From positions 15,450-79,449 of the forward strand of contig NZ_JNWZ01000025.1 of the NCBI RefSeq assembly GCF_000716545.1: a DNA stretch of 64,000 bases. Direction: 5' to 3'. The notes under the pieces are model-generated. The model was given only the letters and a program-made list of their open reading frames with translations, did not search any database and was not told the DNA's origin. This document shows positions 53,135-61,129 of the stretch, piece after piece (position 1 is the first letter of the stretch; the number at the start of each line of letters is the position of its first letter). A program made the position numbers and the translations under genes. The stretch comes from Kitasatospora phosalacinea. Its GTDB lineage: Bacteria; Actinomycetota; Actinomycetes; Streptomycetales; Streptomycetaceae.

Positions 53135-54748
53135 TCAGCGCGGGTCGGCGGGGGCGCAGCGGAAGCTGCCGGCGTCGGCGGGGTCGCCGTCGCCCTTGTA
53201 GCGGGAGACCAGCGGGTAGGCGCACAGGTTCCGGTCGACCGTCCCGCCGGTGGCCGTGGTGAGCGTGGCGGCCAGCGTCCGCGGCGCCCTGCCCCGTTCG
53301 ACCCAGGCGGTCAGCGCGGCGAGGTCGCCGCCCTGGGTGTTGAGGCCGCAGTGCGCGGTGCCGGGCGCGAGGAAGAGCCGGTAGAAGTCGTCGACCTTCG
53401 CCGCGCCCCCCATCTTCCGCTCGACCCGCTGGCGGTACTGCACCGTGCCGTTGGCGGGGATGTACTCGTCGGCGGAGCCGTGCCAGCTGAGGAGCTTGCC
53501 GCCAGCCGCGCGGAAGGCGGTCAGATCGGGGTCGTCCGTGCCGATGACCCTGTCGTACTCGGCCCGGGACTGCGCGAACAACTGGGTGAACTGGTCGGTG
53601 GTGACGGTCGAGACGTCGAAGCCGGGCTGCTTCTTCAGCCAGGTCGACACCCACGCGGCGGGCACCGGGAACGGCTGGCCCACTGGATTGCCCGCGGCGT
53701 CGGTCGTGGTACCGGCCAGCGCGCTCAGGTCGGCGCCGACCGGCACGCCGGACCAGAGCTTGCGGCCGGCCGCGGTGCGCGGGCCGTCCCAGATCCGGCG
53801 CACCACCTCCGCGTCGGCCGCGGTGACGGTCACCTGCCGGCCGTCGCACTCGACGGTGGTGCCGACCAGGCGGCGCGGGTCGTAGCCGCATTCGTCGGGG
53901 TCGGTCACCAGGCCGTCCTCGACGCCGTCGGCACCGTCGCAGGCCTGGACGGCGGCGTCGGTGAAGGCCTTGAACTCGCAGGCGCTGGGGTAGGTCTTCG
54001 CCTCGTTCATCACCACCTGCGGCCACAGCGTGGCGACCTCGAACTCGTCCCAGTTGACGGCGGGGGCGTTGGCCAGGATGCCGTCGTAGTCGCCCGGGTA
54101 CCTCTGGGCCTCCATGTAGCCCTGGCGTCCGCCGGTCGAGCAGCCGTTGAAGTAGGCGTACGAGGCGGCCCGGGCGTAGTGGTCGGCGACGACCTCCTTG
54201 GCGACGACCGCCGCCTCGTGCTGGGAGCGGGAGGCGAAGTCCTGCAGCAGCGCCGTGTCGACCCGGCCGGCGCCGTTCAGCGCCCAGCCGGTGTCCAGGT
54301 AGGTGCCGACGCCCGCGTCGGTGGTGGCGGCGGCGTAGCCGCTCTTGATCGCGCCGGTGAGGCCCGCGCCGTAGTCGCCGGCGGCGTAGGCCTGCCCGCC
54401 GATCGTCTGCAGCCGGCCGTTCCAGTTCTGCTGCGGCAGCCAGACCCGTACCTTCGCGTGGTCACCCTGGCCGGGGTGGGTGAGGGTGATCGTGACGTCG
54501 CAGAACGCCGGGACGTCGGCGACCGGGAAGCCCGGCAGCGGGAACACGGCGGGTACGTCGAAGGTGCCGGCGGCGTGGGCGGCGGCGGTGACGTTCTCCA
54601 CCGCCGTTCCGGCCGGGGCCCGCACCACCGGGCTGGTGCAGCCGTACGCGGGGGCGGCGCCGTCCGCCGCCGCCGAGACGCCGGGCGCGTACACCGCGGC
54701 TGCCAGCGGCGCGGCGGCGGCGAGGGCGGCGAGGAGTCGTCGGTTCAT
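53135..54748 (-). CDS. Secreted tannase/feruloyl esterase family protein
   Basis: A 537-residue exported esterase with signal peptide (to about VSA, 26). The family CS-D-HC motif is present: Cys203-Ser204 in GCSTGGRQGY, an Asp in the GSADEYIPANG region, and His-Cys in GTAHCG. A calcium-type loop, DGADGVEDGLVTDPDEC, lies in the lid domain. It would release phenolic acids (gallate, ferulate) from plant esters. This is consistent with the GH5, GH16 and GH27 enzymes elsewhere in the window. The promoter has an ATCAGTC element and a short tandem repeat. Confidence 0.93.
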   Translation of the reverse strand: MNRRLLAALAAAAPLAAAVYAPGVSAAADGAAPAYGCTSPVVRAPAGTAVENVTAAAHAAGTFDVPAVFPLPGFPVADVPAFCDVTITLTHPGQGDHAKVRVWLPQQNWNGRLQTIGGQAYAAGDYGAGLTGAIKSGYAAATTDAGVGTYLDTGWALNGAGRVDTALLQDFASRSQHEAAVVAKEVVADHYARAASYAYFNGCSTGGRQGYMEAQRYPGDYDGILANAPAVNWDEFEVATLWPQVVMNEAKTYPSACEFKAFTDAAVQACDGADGVEDGLVTDPDECGYDPRRLVGTTVECDGRQVTVTAADAEVVRRIWDGPRTAAGRKLWSGVPVGADLSALAGTTTDAAGNPVGQPFPVPAAWVSTWLKKQPGFDVSTVTTDQFTQLFAQSRAEYDRVIGTDDPDLTAFRAAGGKLLSWHGSADEYIPANGTVQYRQRVERKMGGAAKVDDFYRLFLAPGTAHCGLNTQGGDLAALTAWVERGRAPRTLAATLTTATGGTVDRNLCAYPLVSRYKGDGDPADAGSFRCAPADPR

Positions 54749-54770
54749 CTGTCCCGTCCAAGGGTGTGAG

Positions 54771-54809
54771 GTGTCTTCCGGGGGTGTCTTCCGGGGTTGT
54801 CTGCCGGGC
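54771..54809. repeat. 13-base tandem repeat upstream of the tannase gene
   Basis: GTGTCTTCCGGGG occurs twice in a row (54771-54783 and 54784-54796), followed by a degenerate third unit. It lies 22-60 bases before the tannase start codon, in its 5' leader or promoter. Confidence 0.6.
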
Positions 54810-54848
54810 TGACGGGGTCCACAGTGACGTCGGACGACGGGCCGTCAC

Positions 54849-54864
54849 ATCAGTCAGTTGACGG
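54849..54864. promoter_or_regulatory. ATCAGTC-N4-GAC element upstream of tannase gene
   Basis: ATCAGTCAGTTGACGG matches the site at 46411 in 15 of 16 positions, 101 bases before the tannase start. See the finding on the three shared sites. Confidence 0.5.
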
Positions 54865-54940
54865 CCGCCGGCACCCGCAGCCGGGGCGGTGCGCGGGGCG
54901 TGCGCGGCTCGCGGGACACGCGTTCCGCGCCGGCCCTGGG

Positions 54941-55627
54941 TCATGCGACGGTGCCGCCGTCGCCGTCGCCGTCGCCGCGGTCGTCGGGGAGCCAGTGCGG
55001 GTGGTGCTCGCGGGCCCAGCGCCGGCTCACGTACCCGGTGCGCATCCCCTGCCGTGCCTCCGGGTCCCGCCGGGCGCGGCGCACGTGCCCGGCGAGCGCG
55101 AGGGCGACGGCCCAGGCCAGGCAGTCGTGGACGAAGATCGCACTGGTGCGGGAGACGAACGGCAGCAGCCGGGTGAACCACATCAGCAGCCCGGTGGCCG
55201 TCATGACCAGGACCGCACCGGCGATCCAGCCCGCGTAGAGCTTCTGCCCGGCGTTGAACTTGCCCGCCGGACGGTCCCGCGGCGAGGTGCGGCGTCGACG
55301 CGCCGCCCGCAGCCAGCGCCGGTCGGCCGGTCCGAAGCGGTTCAGGCGGCGCAGGTCGGCGCGGAACGCGCGGGAGAGCAGTCCGAGCAGCACGGGGACC
55401 GGCAGCAGCAGGCCCGAGAACTCGTGGACGGTGGCCACCAGCCTGCGTCTGCCGACGAGTTGGGCGAGCGGGCCGAGGTACAGGCAGGCGGCGGTGGCCA
55501 GGCACACCAGCATCAGGTACCCGGTGGTCCGGTGGACCAGCCGCTCGGCGCGGGTGAACCGGCGGACCCGCCCGCCGTCGGCGTCAGGCGGCGCGGTCGG
55601 CGCCGTCGAGCCAGCCGTCGACCTCAT
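54941..55627 (-). CDS. Membrane cytochrome b561-type subunit
   Basis: A 228-residue membrane protein with four helices (about 35-53, 68-86, 130-150, 165-185). The expected haem-ligand histidines are in RLVHRTTGY, ATVHEFSG, FVHDCLAW and GHVRRARRD. It overlaps the molybdopterin oxidoreductase gene by 44 bases and should pass electrons between the quinone pool and that enzyme. The tail ends in an Asp/Gly repeat (DRGDGDGDGG). Confidence 0.88.
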   Translation of the reverse strand: MRSTAGSTAPTAPPDADGGRVRRFTRAERLVHRTTGYLMLVCLATAACLYLGPLAQLVGRRRLVATVHEFSGLLLPVPVLLGLLSRAFRADLRRLNRFGPADRRWLRAARRRRTSPRDRPAGKFNAGQKLYAGWIAGAVLVMTATGLLMWFTRLLPFVSRTSAIFVHDCLAWAVALALAGHVRRARRDPEARQGMRTGYVSRRWAREHHPHWLPDDRGDGDGDGGTVA

Positions 55628-56300
55628 AGCCGTACCCCTCCCAGTAGCCGGGCACGACCCGGTCGGTGACCGTGATGCCGGACAGCCACTTGGCGGACTT
55701 GTAGAAGTACATCGGCGCCACGTACAGCCGCGCCGGGCCGCCGTGCGCGTGGGTGATCGGCTTGTCCTGCATGGTCAGGGCGACCAGGACGTCGGGCCGC
55801 CGGGCCTGTTGCAGCGTCAGGCTCTCGCTGTACGCGCCGTCGAAGCAGGTGAAGCGGAGCGCGGCGCCCTCGGCGCGCACTCCGGCGGCGTCCAGCAGGT
55901 CGGCGAGCCGCACGCCCCGGAAGGGCGTGCCGTCCACCCGCCAGCCGTCGGTGCACACCGCGTCGCCGACGATCCGGCTCTGCGGGAGCGCGCGCAGTTC
56001 GGGGAGGGTGTAGGTGCGCGGCCGGTCGACCAGGCCGTCGATGCGCAGCTCGTAGTCGGTGTCGTCCTTGCGCGGCACCGAGCCGACGACGCTGTAGTAG
56101 CGGAAGCCGCCGGGGTCGGGCAGCAGGCCCGTCAGCCCGGTCGGATCGTGCTGGGAGGCGGCACCGAGGAAGCCCTCCCACCCGCGCTGCAGGTACGGGG
56201 CCGCGGCGAGTCCCGCGATCCCCGCGGCGAAGGTGCCGAGCAGCACCCGCCGCCCCACCGGCGCTCCCTCGGCGCGCCGTTCGGGTGCCTCGTCCGGCAT
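55584..56300 (-). CDS. Molybdopterin-dependent oxidoreductase (sulfite oxidase/MsrP-like)
   Basis: A 238-residue protein. An N-terminal RR-containing stretch (PVGRRVLLGTFAAGIAGLAA) is a Tat-type signal or anchor. The molybdenum-binding cysteine is expected at Cys116 in VCTDGWRVDGTPFRGVRL, and KPITHAHGGPARLYVAPMYF then YKSAKWLSGI are typical of the sulfite-oxidase fold. It would act outside the membrane on sulfoxide- or sulfite-type substrates using the cytochrome b partner. The substrate is not determined. Confidence 0.9.
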   Translation of the reverse strand: MPDEAPERRAEGAPVGRRVLLGTFAAGIAGLAAAPYLQRGWEGFLGAASQHDPTGLTGLLPDPGGFRYYSVVGSVPRKDDTDYELRIDGLVDRPRTYTLPELRALPQSRIVGDAVCTDGWRVDGTPFRGVRLADLLDAAGVRAEGAALRFTCFDGAYSESLTLQQARRPDVLVALTMQDKPITHAHGGPARLYVAPMYFYKSAKWLSGITVTDRVVPGYWEGYGYEVDGWLDGADRAA

Positions 56301-56341
56301 GTCCCGTCCCCTCTCCCGGCCTCGAACCCGCAGACCTCAAA

Positions 56342-56362
56342 GTAACCGCTTTGAACGGTTAC
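56342..56362. promoter_or_regulatory. Palindromic operator GTAACCG-N7-CGGTTAC
   Basis: Perfect seven-base arms with the centre CTTTGAA, 42-62 bases upstream of the molybdopterin oxidoreductase start. This is the form of TetR/MarR-family operators. No such regulator is adjacent. Confidence 0.55.
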
Positions 56363-56479
56363 GATGCTGGCATGGGTCATGTGCTCCGTCAAGTGGCGCC
56401 CACACGTTGCCGCGCGACCGCACGCATGCAGGTGTCTCGGTGTCGCGGACCGCTGCGCCGGCCGGCGGCGGGTCATCGA

Positions 56480-56883
56480 CGTGAGCGTGGGGACGGGCAT
56501 GGCGGATGGAGACGACATCTCCGGGGCCTCACCTTCGCCCTCGGCCAAGGCCGCATCGGCCTGGTCGCCCCCAACGGCTCCGGCAAGAGCGCCTGCTCAA
56601 GCTGATCATCGGTCAACTGCGGCCCTTGGCAGGAACGGTGACGGTCACCGGCACCGCCGCATACCTGCCGTAGGACCTCCCGCTGGCCACGGACTTCGCG
56701 GTCGCCGACGTCCTCGGCGGCACCGAGGCGATCCGCGCCCTCGACGCGGTCGGGTCCGGGAACGTGGCCGAGGAGCGCCTCACCGTCATCGGCGACGACT
56801 GGGACGTCGGGGAGCGCACCCGTGCCCGGCTCGAACGGCTCGGCCTGGCCGACGTCCGCCCGGACCGGCGGCTGGGCCGCAGA
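56480..56883 (+). pseudogene. ABC-F type ATPase remnant
   Basis: The pieces MADGDDI, RGLTFALGQGRIGLVAPNGS with Walker A APNGSGKS, LLKLIIGQLRPLAGTVTVTG and VAEERLTVIGDDWDVGERTR follow the order of streptomycete ABC-F proteins (antibiotic-resistance or ribosome-protection ATPases). They lie in three frames: two frameshifts (around 56515 and 56592) and a TAG at 56671 where the family has a glutamine (YLPQ). The signature and Walker B regions are missing. It is a decayed gene. Confidence 0.8.
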
Positions 56884-57120
56884 CCGCAGCCGCTGCTGGG
56901 GGGCGTCCTGACGGGGTTGCTCGCGGGCCACCGCGAGCCGTGCCTCGCGAAGGACCTGCGGGACGAGCTGGTGCTGAAGCACCCCGACCGCGAGCCCACC
57001 CCGCAGGTCGTGCGCAACACCCTCGAGTCGCTCGTCGCCAAGGGCCGCGTCAACCGCCACAAGGAGGAGCGGTCGGTGCGGTACACCCTCACCGACCGCG
57101 GGCGTCGCGCGACCCGCTGA
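56884..57120 (+). pseudogene. Winged-helix domain fragment fused to the ABC-F relic
   Basis: In frame with the second part of the ABC-F relic, residues VLTGLLAGHREPCLAKDLRD, then TPQVVRNTLESLVAKGRVNR and SVRYTLTDRG form a helix-turn-helix with a beta wing. It has no own start or ribosome site. The frame is open from GTG 56764, so a 118-residue chimera could be made, but is more likely debris. Confidence 0.5.
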
Positions 57121-57194
57121 CCTGCGTGTTCGACGCACACGTGTTGACGTGTCGTACGGTGACGCTCTCGTCGGTTCGCACGAGGGGGTAGGAG

Positions 57195-57383
57195 ATGACC
57201 GACCGCAGGACGCGTCCCGAGCTCACCGAGGCCGGACCGGACCGCTACCGTCGGCTGCCCGAGCGGATCCTGTCGGAGGACACGTTCATCGCCGTGCCGG
57301 TTCGCCCGGCCGATCCCGGGAGGGACGCGTTCAGCCACGACGAGTGGCTGGCCCGGAACGTCTGGTGCGGCACGCTGCTCTGA
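57195..57383 (+). CDS. Small hypothetical protein
   Basis: A 62-residue polar protein (PDRYRRLPERILSEDTFIAV, HDEWLARNVWCGTLL). GAGGGGG lies six bases upstream of the ATG. No signal peptide or family recognised. It follows decayed genes and may itself be a fragment. Confidence 0.45.
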   Translation: MTDRRTRPELTEAGPDRYRRLPERILSEDTFIAVPVRPADPGRDAFSHDEWLARNVWCGTLL

Positions 57384-57809
57384 ACGGCCGGGAGCTACGG
57401 GCCGGACCGGCTCCGCCTCGGCAGGCCCGGGCCGCGTCACCCGCAGCCCTCGGGGCCCACCCGGACCGGCGGCGTCGCCGGACGGACTGCCCCGCAGACC
57501 GGAGGGGCCCAGGCCGGTAGGTAGCCGGCACGCAGCCGTTGGTCTTGGCGGTGCCGCAGTGGGGCGGGAGCGTCATGGAGCGGGCCCCCGAGGCCGTGCG
57601 CACTTCTGGTGGGGCTGAGTCGGGGTGTCTTCGCTGCGGGTCATGCCGGGGCCGGGTCGTTCAGTCGAGCCGAGAGCCCCGGCCTGATCGACCGGAGGCG
57701 GGCTTGTGCGGACGTTCCCGGGTCTGCGTGAGAAGGGGTCAGGCAATGAGCACGTCACCGAGAGATCGGCCCTCACCTGCGTTCTTCCCCGGTCATTCAG
57801 GGAGGCTCC
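57384..57809. other. Gap without recognisable gene
   Basis: About 430 bases between the small ORF and the IS3 relic. A minus-strand stretch reads LPPHCGTAKTNGCVPATYRPG, which has a secreted-protein look but no start or known family. Probably debris. Confidence 0.35.
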
Positions 57810-58110
57810 AACCGGTCGATCGCCCCAGGGTGTGACGACCGGGCGGCACGAGCGCAGGTCGATGACGGTGGCCCGGTGCGTCCACGAGCCGCCGACCGGC
57901 CCACCGGACATCGGGACCGGCCGCGGTGAAGTCACCTCCGATCAGGTCCGGTGCCAATGGTGTGGTCCGGTCCTGGACGGTGGTTCGGCGGTGTTCGCGC
58001 GAGTGACGACCGATGACCCCGTGCTCGCGGATCAGGCGGGCTGTCCGTTTGCGGTACGTACGGTCCCGTCCGGCCCGGAGTCTCCTGGCCCGCCGATCGG
58101 CGTGCGCGAA
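57810..58110 (-). pseudogene. IS3 family transposase OrfB remnant
   Basis: The minus strand reads YRKRTARLIREHGVIGRHSR, then EHRRTTV, PDLIGGDFTAAGPDVRW and, after a frameshift, WTHRATVIDLRSCRPVV. This is the order around the first catalytic Asp of IS3 OrfB (RKRVARLMR...HRTTVPD...RDFTAxxPxxRW...LATVIDLxSRRVVG). Both ends are missing. Confidence 0.75.
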
Positions 58111-58207
58111 CCGTCATCTGGAGCACACACAGCGGAAACTGATCCGTCATCAGATTCGTTTATCAACGTGAGTACGTGCGCGGGCCGACCAGGGGAGGGG
58201 GATACCG

Positions 58208-58588
58208 GTGCGTCGAATCGGCATGGTCGCGGCACTGCTGTCCGCCCTGGCCGGACTCCTGCTGGTGCTGACGGGTTCCGCGGTCGCGGAGGGGTTCCGA
58301 CCCGGCCCGCCGGTTGTCGAGGTCTGCGTCGCCTCGTTGCCCGCCGAGCGGTCGGAGCCCGAGCAGGACCTGCCCGCCGGCGTCCCCGCGCGGCACGCCT
58401 CGCACGTGAGCGCCCGGCCGGGCTCCGGCACCTGCAACGGACTGCGGCCCGTCGGGCCCTACCACGCTCCCGCCGAGCCCGTCCTGCCGTCGTGCACGCC
58501 GCGCACCGGCCCCGGCGCGCCCCCGCCCTACCCGTCGAGACGGACCGGCGGCGCCACCGCCTCCGTGTTCCAGGTCTTCCGCTGCTGA
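58208..58588 (+). CDS. Small secreted protein of unknown function
   Basis: A 126-residue protein from GTG with AGGGGGA upstream. A hydrophobic N-terminus (VAALLSALAGLLLVLTGSAV, A-E-G cleavage near 28) indicates export. The mature part is Pro/Gly/Ser-rich with four cysteines that could pair. No family recognised. Confidence 0.6.
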   Translation: MRRIGMVAALLSALAGLLLVLTGSAVAEGFRPGPPVVEVCVASLPAERSEPEQDLPAGVPARHASHVSARPGSGTCNGLRPVGPYHAPAEPVLPSCTPRTGPGAPPPYPSRRTGGATASVFQVFRC

Positions 58589-58649
58589 GCTGACCCGGGC
58601 CCGCCACCGCCGACCCGTCGGCGCGGCACCGCCCTTCGCAGCACGGCAC

Positions 58650-58671
58650 CGCCCCGCCGGACGGCGGGGCG
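58650..58671 (+). terminator. Hairpin terminator after the small secreted protein
   Basis: Nine-base arms CGCCCCGCC/GGCGGGGCG around GGAC, 62 bases after the stop codon. Confidence 0.55.
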
Positions 58672-58691
58672 TCACCCCTGGTTCACGTACG

Positions 58692-58712
58692 CCCCCGCGC
58701 CTCGCGCGGGGG
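58692..58712 (+). promoter_or_regulatory. Hairpin in the 5' leader of the carbonic anhydrase gene
   Basis: CCCCCGCGC/GCGCGGGGG around CTC, ending four bases before the GGAGG ribosome site (58717-58721). It could affect translation initiation or simply be part of the preceding terminator region. Confidence 0.4.
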
Positions 58713-58730
58713 TCATGGAGGCATGTCCCG

Positions 58731-59333
58731 ATGGATCCCTTGCGCGACTGCGCCCGCACCTTCCGCGACCGCGCCGCCCGTGGCGGCCTGGAGTTCGCCG
58801 CCCTCGCGGCCGGACAGGCGCCGCAGGCGCTGTTCGTCACCTGCTCCGACTCGCGGGTCGTCCCGTCCCTGATCACCGGCGCCGCCCCCGGCGACCTGTT
58901 CGAGCTGCGCACGGCCGGCAACATCGTGCCGCCGTACAGCGTCGACCACCCGTCCGGCGAGGCCGCCACCGTCGAGTACGCCGTCGAGGTGCTCGGCGTG
59001 CGCGACGTCGTCGTGTGCGGCCACTCGCACTGCGGCGCCGTCGGCGCCGTCGTCCGCGGCGACGACCTGAGCGCCGTGCCCGCCGTGCGCGGCTGGCTCG
59101 CGGGCACCGACCCCGCCACGCTGACCACGGGGCCGGCCGAGGTCTTCGACCCTGCCGTCGCCGGCCCGGTGCAGCGGCACGTCCTGGCCCAGCTCGACCG
59201 GCTGCGCGGCTACCCGGGCGTCGCCCGGCGCACCGCGGCGGGCGACCTGCGGCTGCACGCCTGGTTCTACGAGGTCCACACCGGCCTCGTCCTCGCGCAC
59301 CGGCCCGAGACGGACGCCTTCCTCCCGCTCTGA
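58731..59333 (+). CDS. Beta-class carbonic anhydrase
   Basis: A 200-residue zinc enzyme. The motifs CSDSR (Cys38, Asp40, Arg42) and HSHC (His98, Cys101) give the full zinc and catalytic set. It interconverts CO2 and bicarbonate in the cytoplasm. It is followed after about 210 bases by a SulP anion transporter, a partnership seen for bicarbonate uptake systems. GGAGG lies nine bases before the ATG. Confidence 0.96.
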   Translation: MDPLRDCARTFRDRAARGGLEFAALAAGQAPQALFVTCSDSRVVPSLITGAAPGDLFELRTAGNIVPPYSVDHPSGEAATVEYAVEVLGVRDVVVCGHSHCGAVGAVVRGDDLSAVPAVRGWLAGTDPATLTTGPAEVFDPAVAGPVQRHVLAQLDRLRGYPGVARRTAAGDLRLHAWFYEVHTGLVLAHRPETDAFLPL

Positions 59334-59366
59334 CCGCTGCGCCCTGACCGCTGCGCCCTGACCGCT
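59330..59366 (+). repeat. 14-base tandem repeat over the carbonic anhydrase stop codon
   Basis: CTGACCGCTGCGCC occurs twice (59330-59343, 59344-59357) plus a nine-base partial copy. The first unit contains the TGA stop of the carbonic anhydrase gene, so slippage would not change the protein but copies the stop. Confidence 0.65.
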
Positions 59367-59542
59367 CCGGTCCCCGCCCGGGGTACCGGCGCGCCCGCTG
59401 CGGCCATCCCGGCCGCTCCGGCCGGTCCGGCTGTTCCGGTTCCGGCCCCCGTTCCCGCCGCACGGGCTCCTCCCGATGCGGCCCCTCCGCTCCGAGCGGC
59501 CCTCTCACCGGCCGTTTTTCCGACCGAACCCAAGAGGACCCC

Positions 59543-61015
59543 ATGTTCCGAAAGATCACGTTAGACCCGTCGACGCTCCGGGCGGACTTCGCCGCCTCGC
59601 TCGTCGTCTTCCTCGTCGCCGTGCCGCTCTGCGTCGGCGTCGCCGTGGCCTCCGGCGTGCCCGCCGAACTCGGGCTCGTCACCGGCATCGTCGGCGGCCT
59701 GCTGACGGGCTTCCTGCCCGGCAGCAGTCTCCAGGTGTCCGGCCCGGCGGCCGGGCTGACCGTGCTCGTGTACGAGGCCGTCAGCGAGTACGGCGTGGCC
59801 GCGCTCGGCGTCCTCGTGCTCGCCTCCGGCCTGCTCCAGCTGCTCATGGGCGTGCTGCGGCTGGGCCGCCTGTTCAGGGCGATCTCCGTCTCCGTCGTGC
59901 AGGGCATGCTCGCCGGCATCGGCCTGGTCCTGATAGCCGGGCAGTTGTACGCCGTGGCCGGTGCCAAGGCGCCCGGCAACGGTCCCGCCAACATTGCCGG
60001 CCTGCCCGGCCTGGTCGCGGACACCGCCTCCTCCTCCACCGCCCTGGCCTCGTTCGCGGTCGGGGCCGGCACCGTCGCCGTCCTGGTGCTGTGGAAGCGC
60101 CTGCCCGCCAGGGTCCGCGCGCTGCCCGCGCCGCTCGCCGCGGTCGGCCTGGCGGTCCTCTCCGTCGCCGCGTTCGGGCTGCCCGTGGCGAAGGTCGACG
60201 TGAAGGGTCTGCTGGACGTGGTGCAGCCGCCGAGCGCGTCCTCGTTCGAGGTGCTGACCGGGCTCGGCGGGATCGCGACGGTGCTGGCGTTCACCCTGAT
60301 CGCCTCCGCCGAGAGCCTGTTCAGCGCGGCGGCGGTCGACCGGCTGCACAGCGGGCCGCGCACCGACTACGACCGCGAACTGATCGCCCAGGGCGCAGGC
60401 AACACCGTGTGCGGGCTGCTCGGCGCGCTGCCGATGACCGCGGTGATCGTGCGCAGCGCCGCGAACGTCCAGGCCGGGGCCCGGACGAAGGCGTCCCGGG
60501 TGCTGCACGGCGTGTGGCTGCTGTTGTTCGCCGCCCTGCTGCCGGCCGCGCTCGGCGTCATCCCGCTGGCCGCGCTGGCCGGCGTGCTCGTGCACGCCGG
60601 GTTCAAGCTGCTGCCGCTGGGCTCGCTCGTCCCGCTGTGGCGCACGCACCGCGGCGAGGTCCTGGTGCTGACGGCGACCGCGGTGGCGATCGTCGCCACC
60701 AACATGTTCGAGGGCGTGCTCCTGGGGCTGCTGCTGGCCGTGCTCAAGGCGGCCTGGGAGACGTCGTCGGTGCACCTGGAGGTGGAGGACCTCCCCGCCG
60801 GGACGATCCTGGTGACGGTCTCGGGCAACGCCACCTTCCTGCGGCTGCCCCGCATCCTGGACACCCTGGAAGCACTGCCTCGCGACCGCCCGATCGAGCT
60901 CGACCTCACCGCGCTGCGCCACCTGGACCACGCCTGCCGGATGGCCCTGCAGGACTGGGCCGGACGCCACAACGCGCACGGCGTCGACCCCGTGCGCGTA
61001 CCGGCCCTGCTCTGA
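59543..61015 (+). CDS. SulP family inorganic anion transporter with STAS domain
   Basis: A 490-residue membrane protein with about 11-12 helices and the SulP start ADFAASLVVFLVAVPLCVGV then ASGVPAELGLVTGIVGG. NTVCGLLGALPMTAVIVRSA is the conserved segment near the substrate site, and a short C-terminal STAS domain (about 410-490) follows. With the carbonic anhydrase upstream, bicarbonate is a more likely cargo than sulfate. Codon 7 is TTA (59561-59563), the only in-frame TTA I found in the window, so translation should depend on the bldA leucyl-tRNA. AAGAGGA precedes the ATG. Confidence 0.93.
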   Translation: MFRKITLDPSTLRADFAASLVVFLVAVPLCVGVAVASGVPAELGLVTGIVGGLLTGFLPGSSLQVSGPAAGLTVLVYEAVSEYGVAALGVLVLASGLLQLLMGVLRLGRLFRAISVSVVQGMLAGIGLVLIAGQLYAVAGAKAPGNGPANIAGLPGLVADTASSSTALASFAVGAGTVAVLVLWKRLPARVRALPAPLAAVGLAVLSVAAFGLPVAKVDVKGLLDVVQPPSASSFEVLTGLGGIATVLAFTLIASAESLFSAAAVDRLHSGPRTDYDRELIAQGAGNTVCGLLGALPMTAVIVRSAANVQAGARTKASRVLHGVWLLLFAALLPAALGVIPLAALAGVLVHAGFKLLPLGSLVPLWRTHRGEVLVLTATAVAIVATNMFEGVLLGLLLAVLKAAWETSSVHLEVEDLPAGTILVTVSGNATFLRLPRILDTLEALPRDRPIELDLTALRHLDHACRMALQDWAGRHNAHGVDPVRVPALL

Positions 61016-61020
61016 CCGGA

Positions 61021-61056
61021 CGGCCCGCGCCGCGCCCGACGGCGCGGCGCGGGCCG
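61021..61056 (+). terminator. Hairpin terminator after the SulP gene
   Basis: Perfect 16-base arms CGGCCCGCGCCGCGCC and its complement around CGAC, five bases after the stop codon. Confidence 0.85.
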
Positions 61057-61063
61057 CCCCGGT

Positions 61064-61129
61064 TCAGCCGTAGGCGTGGAACTCGGCGATCGACCACCAG
61101 GAGGTGGAGGTGCCGGTCTGGACGACCGG
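61064..61129 (-). pseudogene. 3' end of a discoidin/CBM32-type secreted protein
   Basis: The minus strand reads PVVQTGTSTSWWSIAEFHAYG followed by a stop, the characteristic end of F5/8 type C (CBM32) domains of secreted glycosidases. Everything upstream is replaced at about 61129 by an unrelated fragment on the other strand. Confidence 0.6.

Noticed and set aside
58692..58712. Possible riboswitch before the carbonic anhydrase gene
   Set aside because: Only a simple GC hairpin is visible; no conserved riboswitch core could be recognised.
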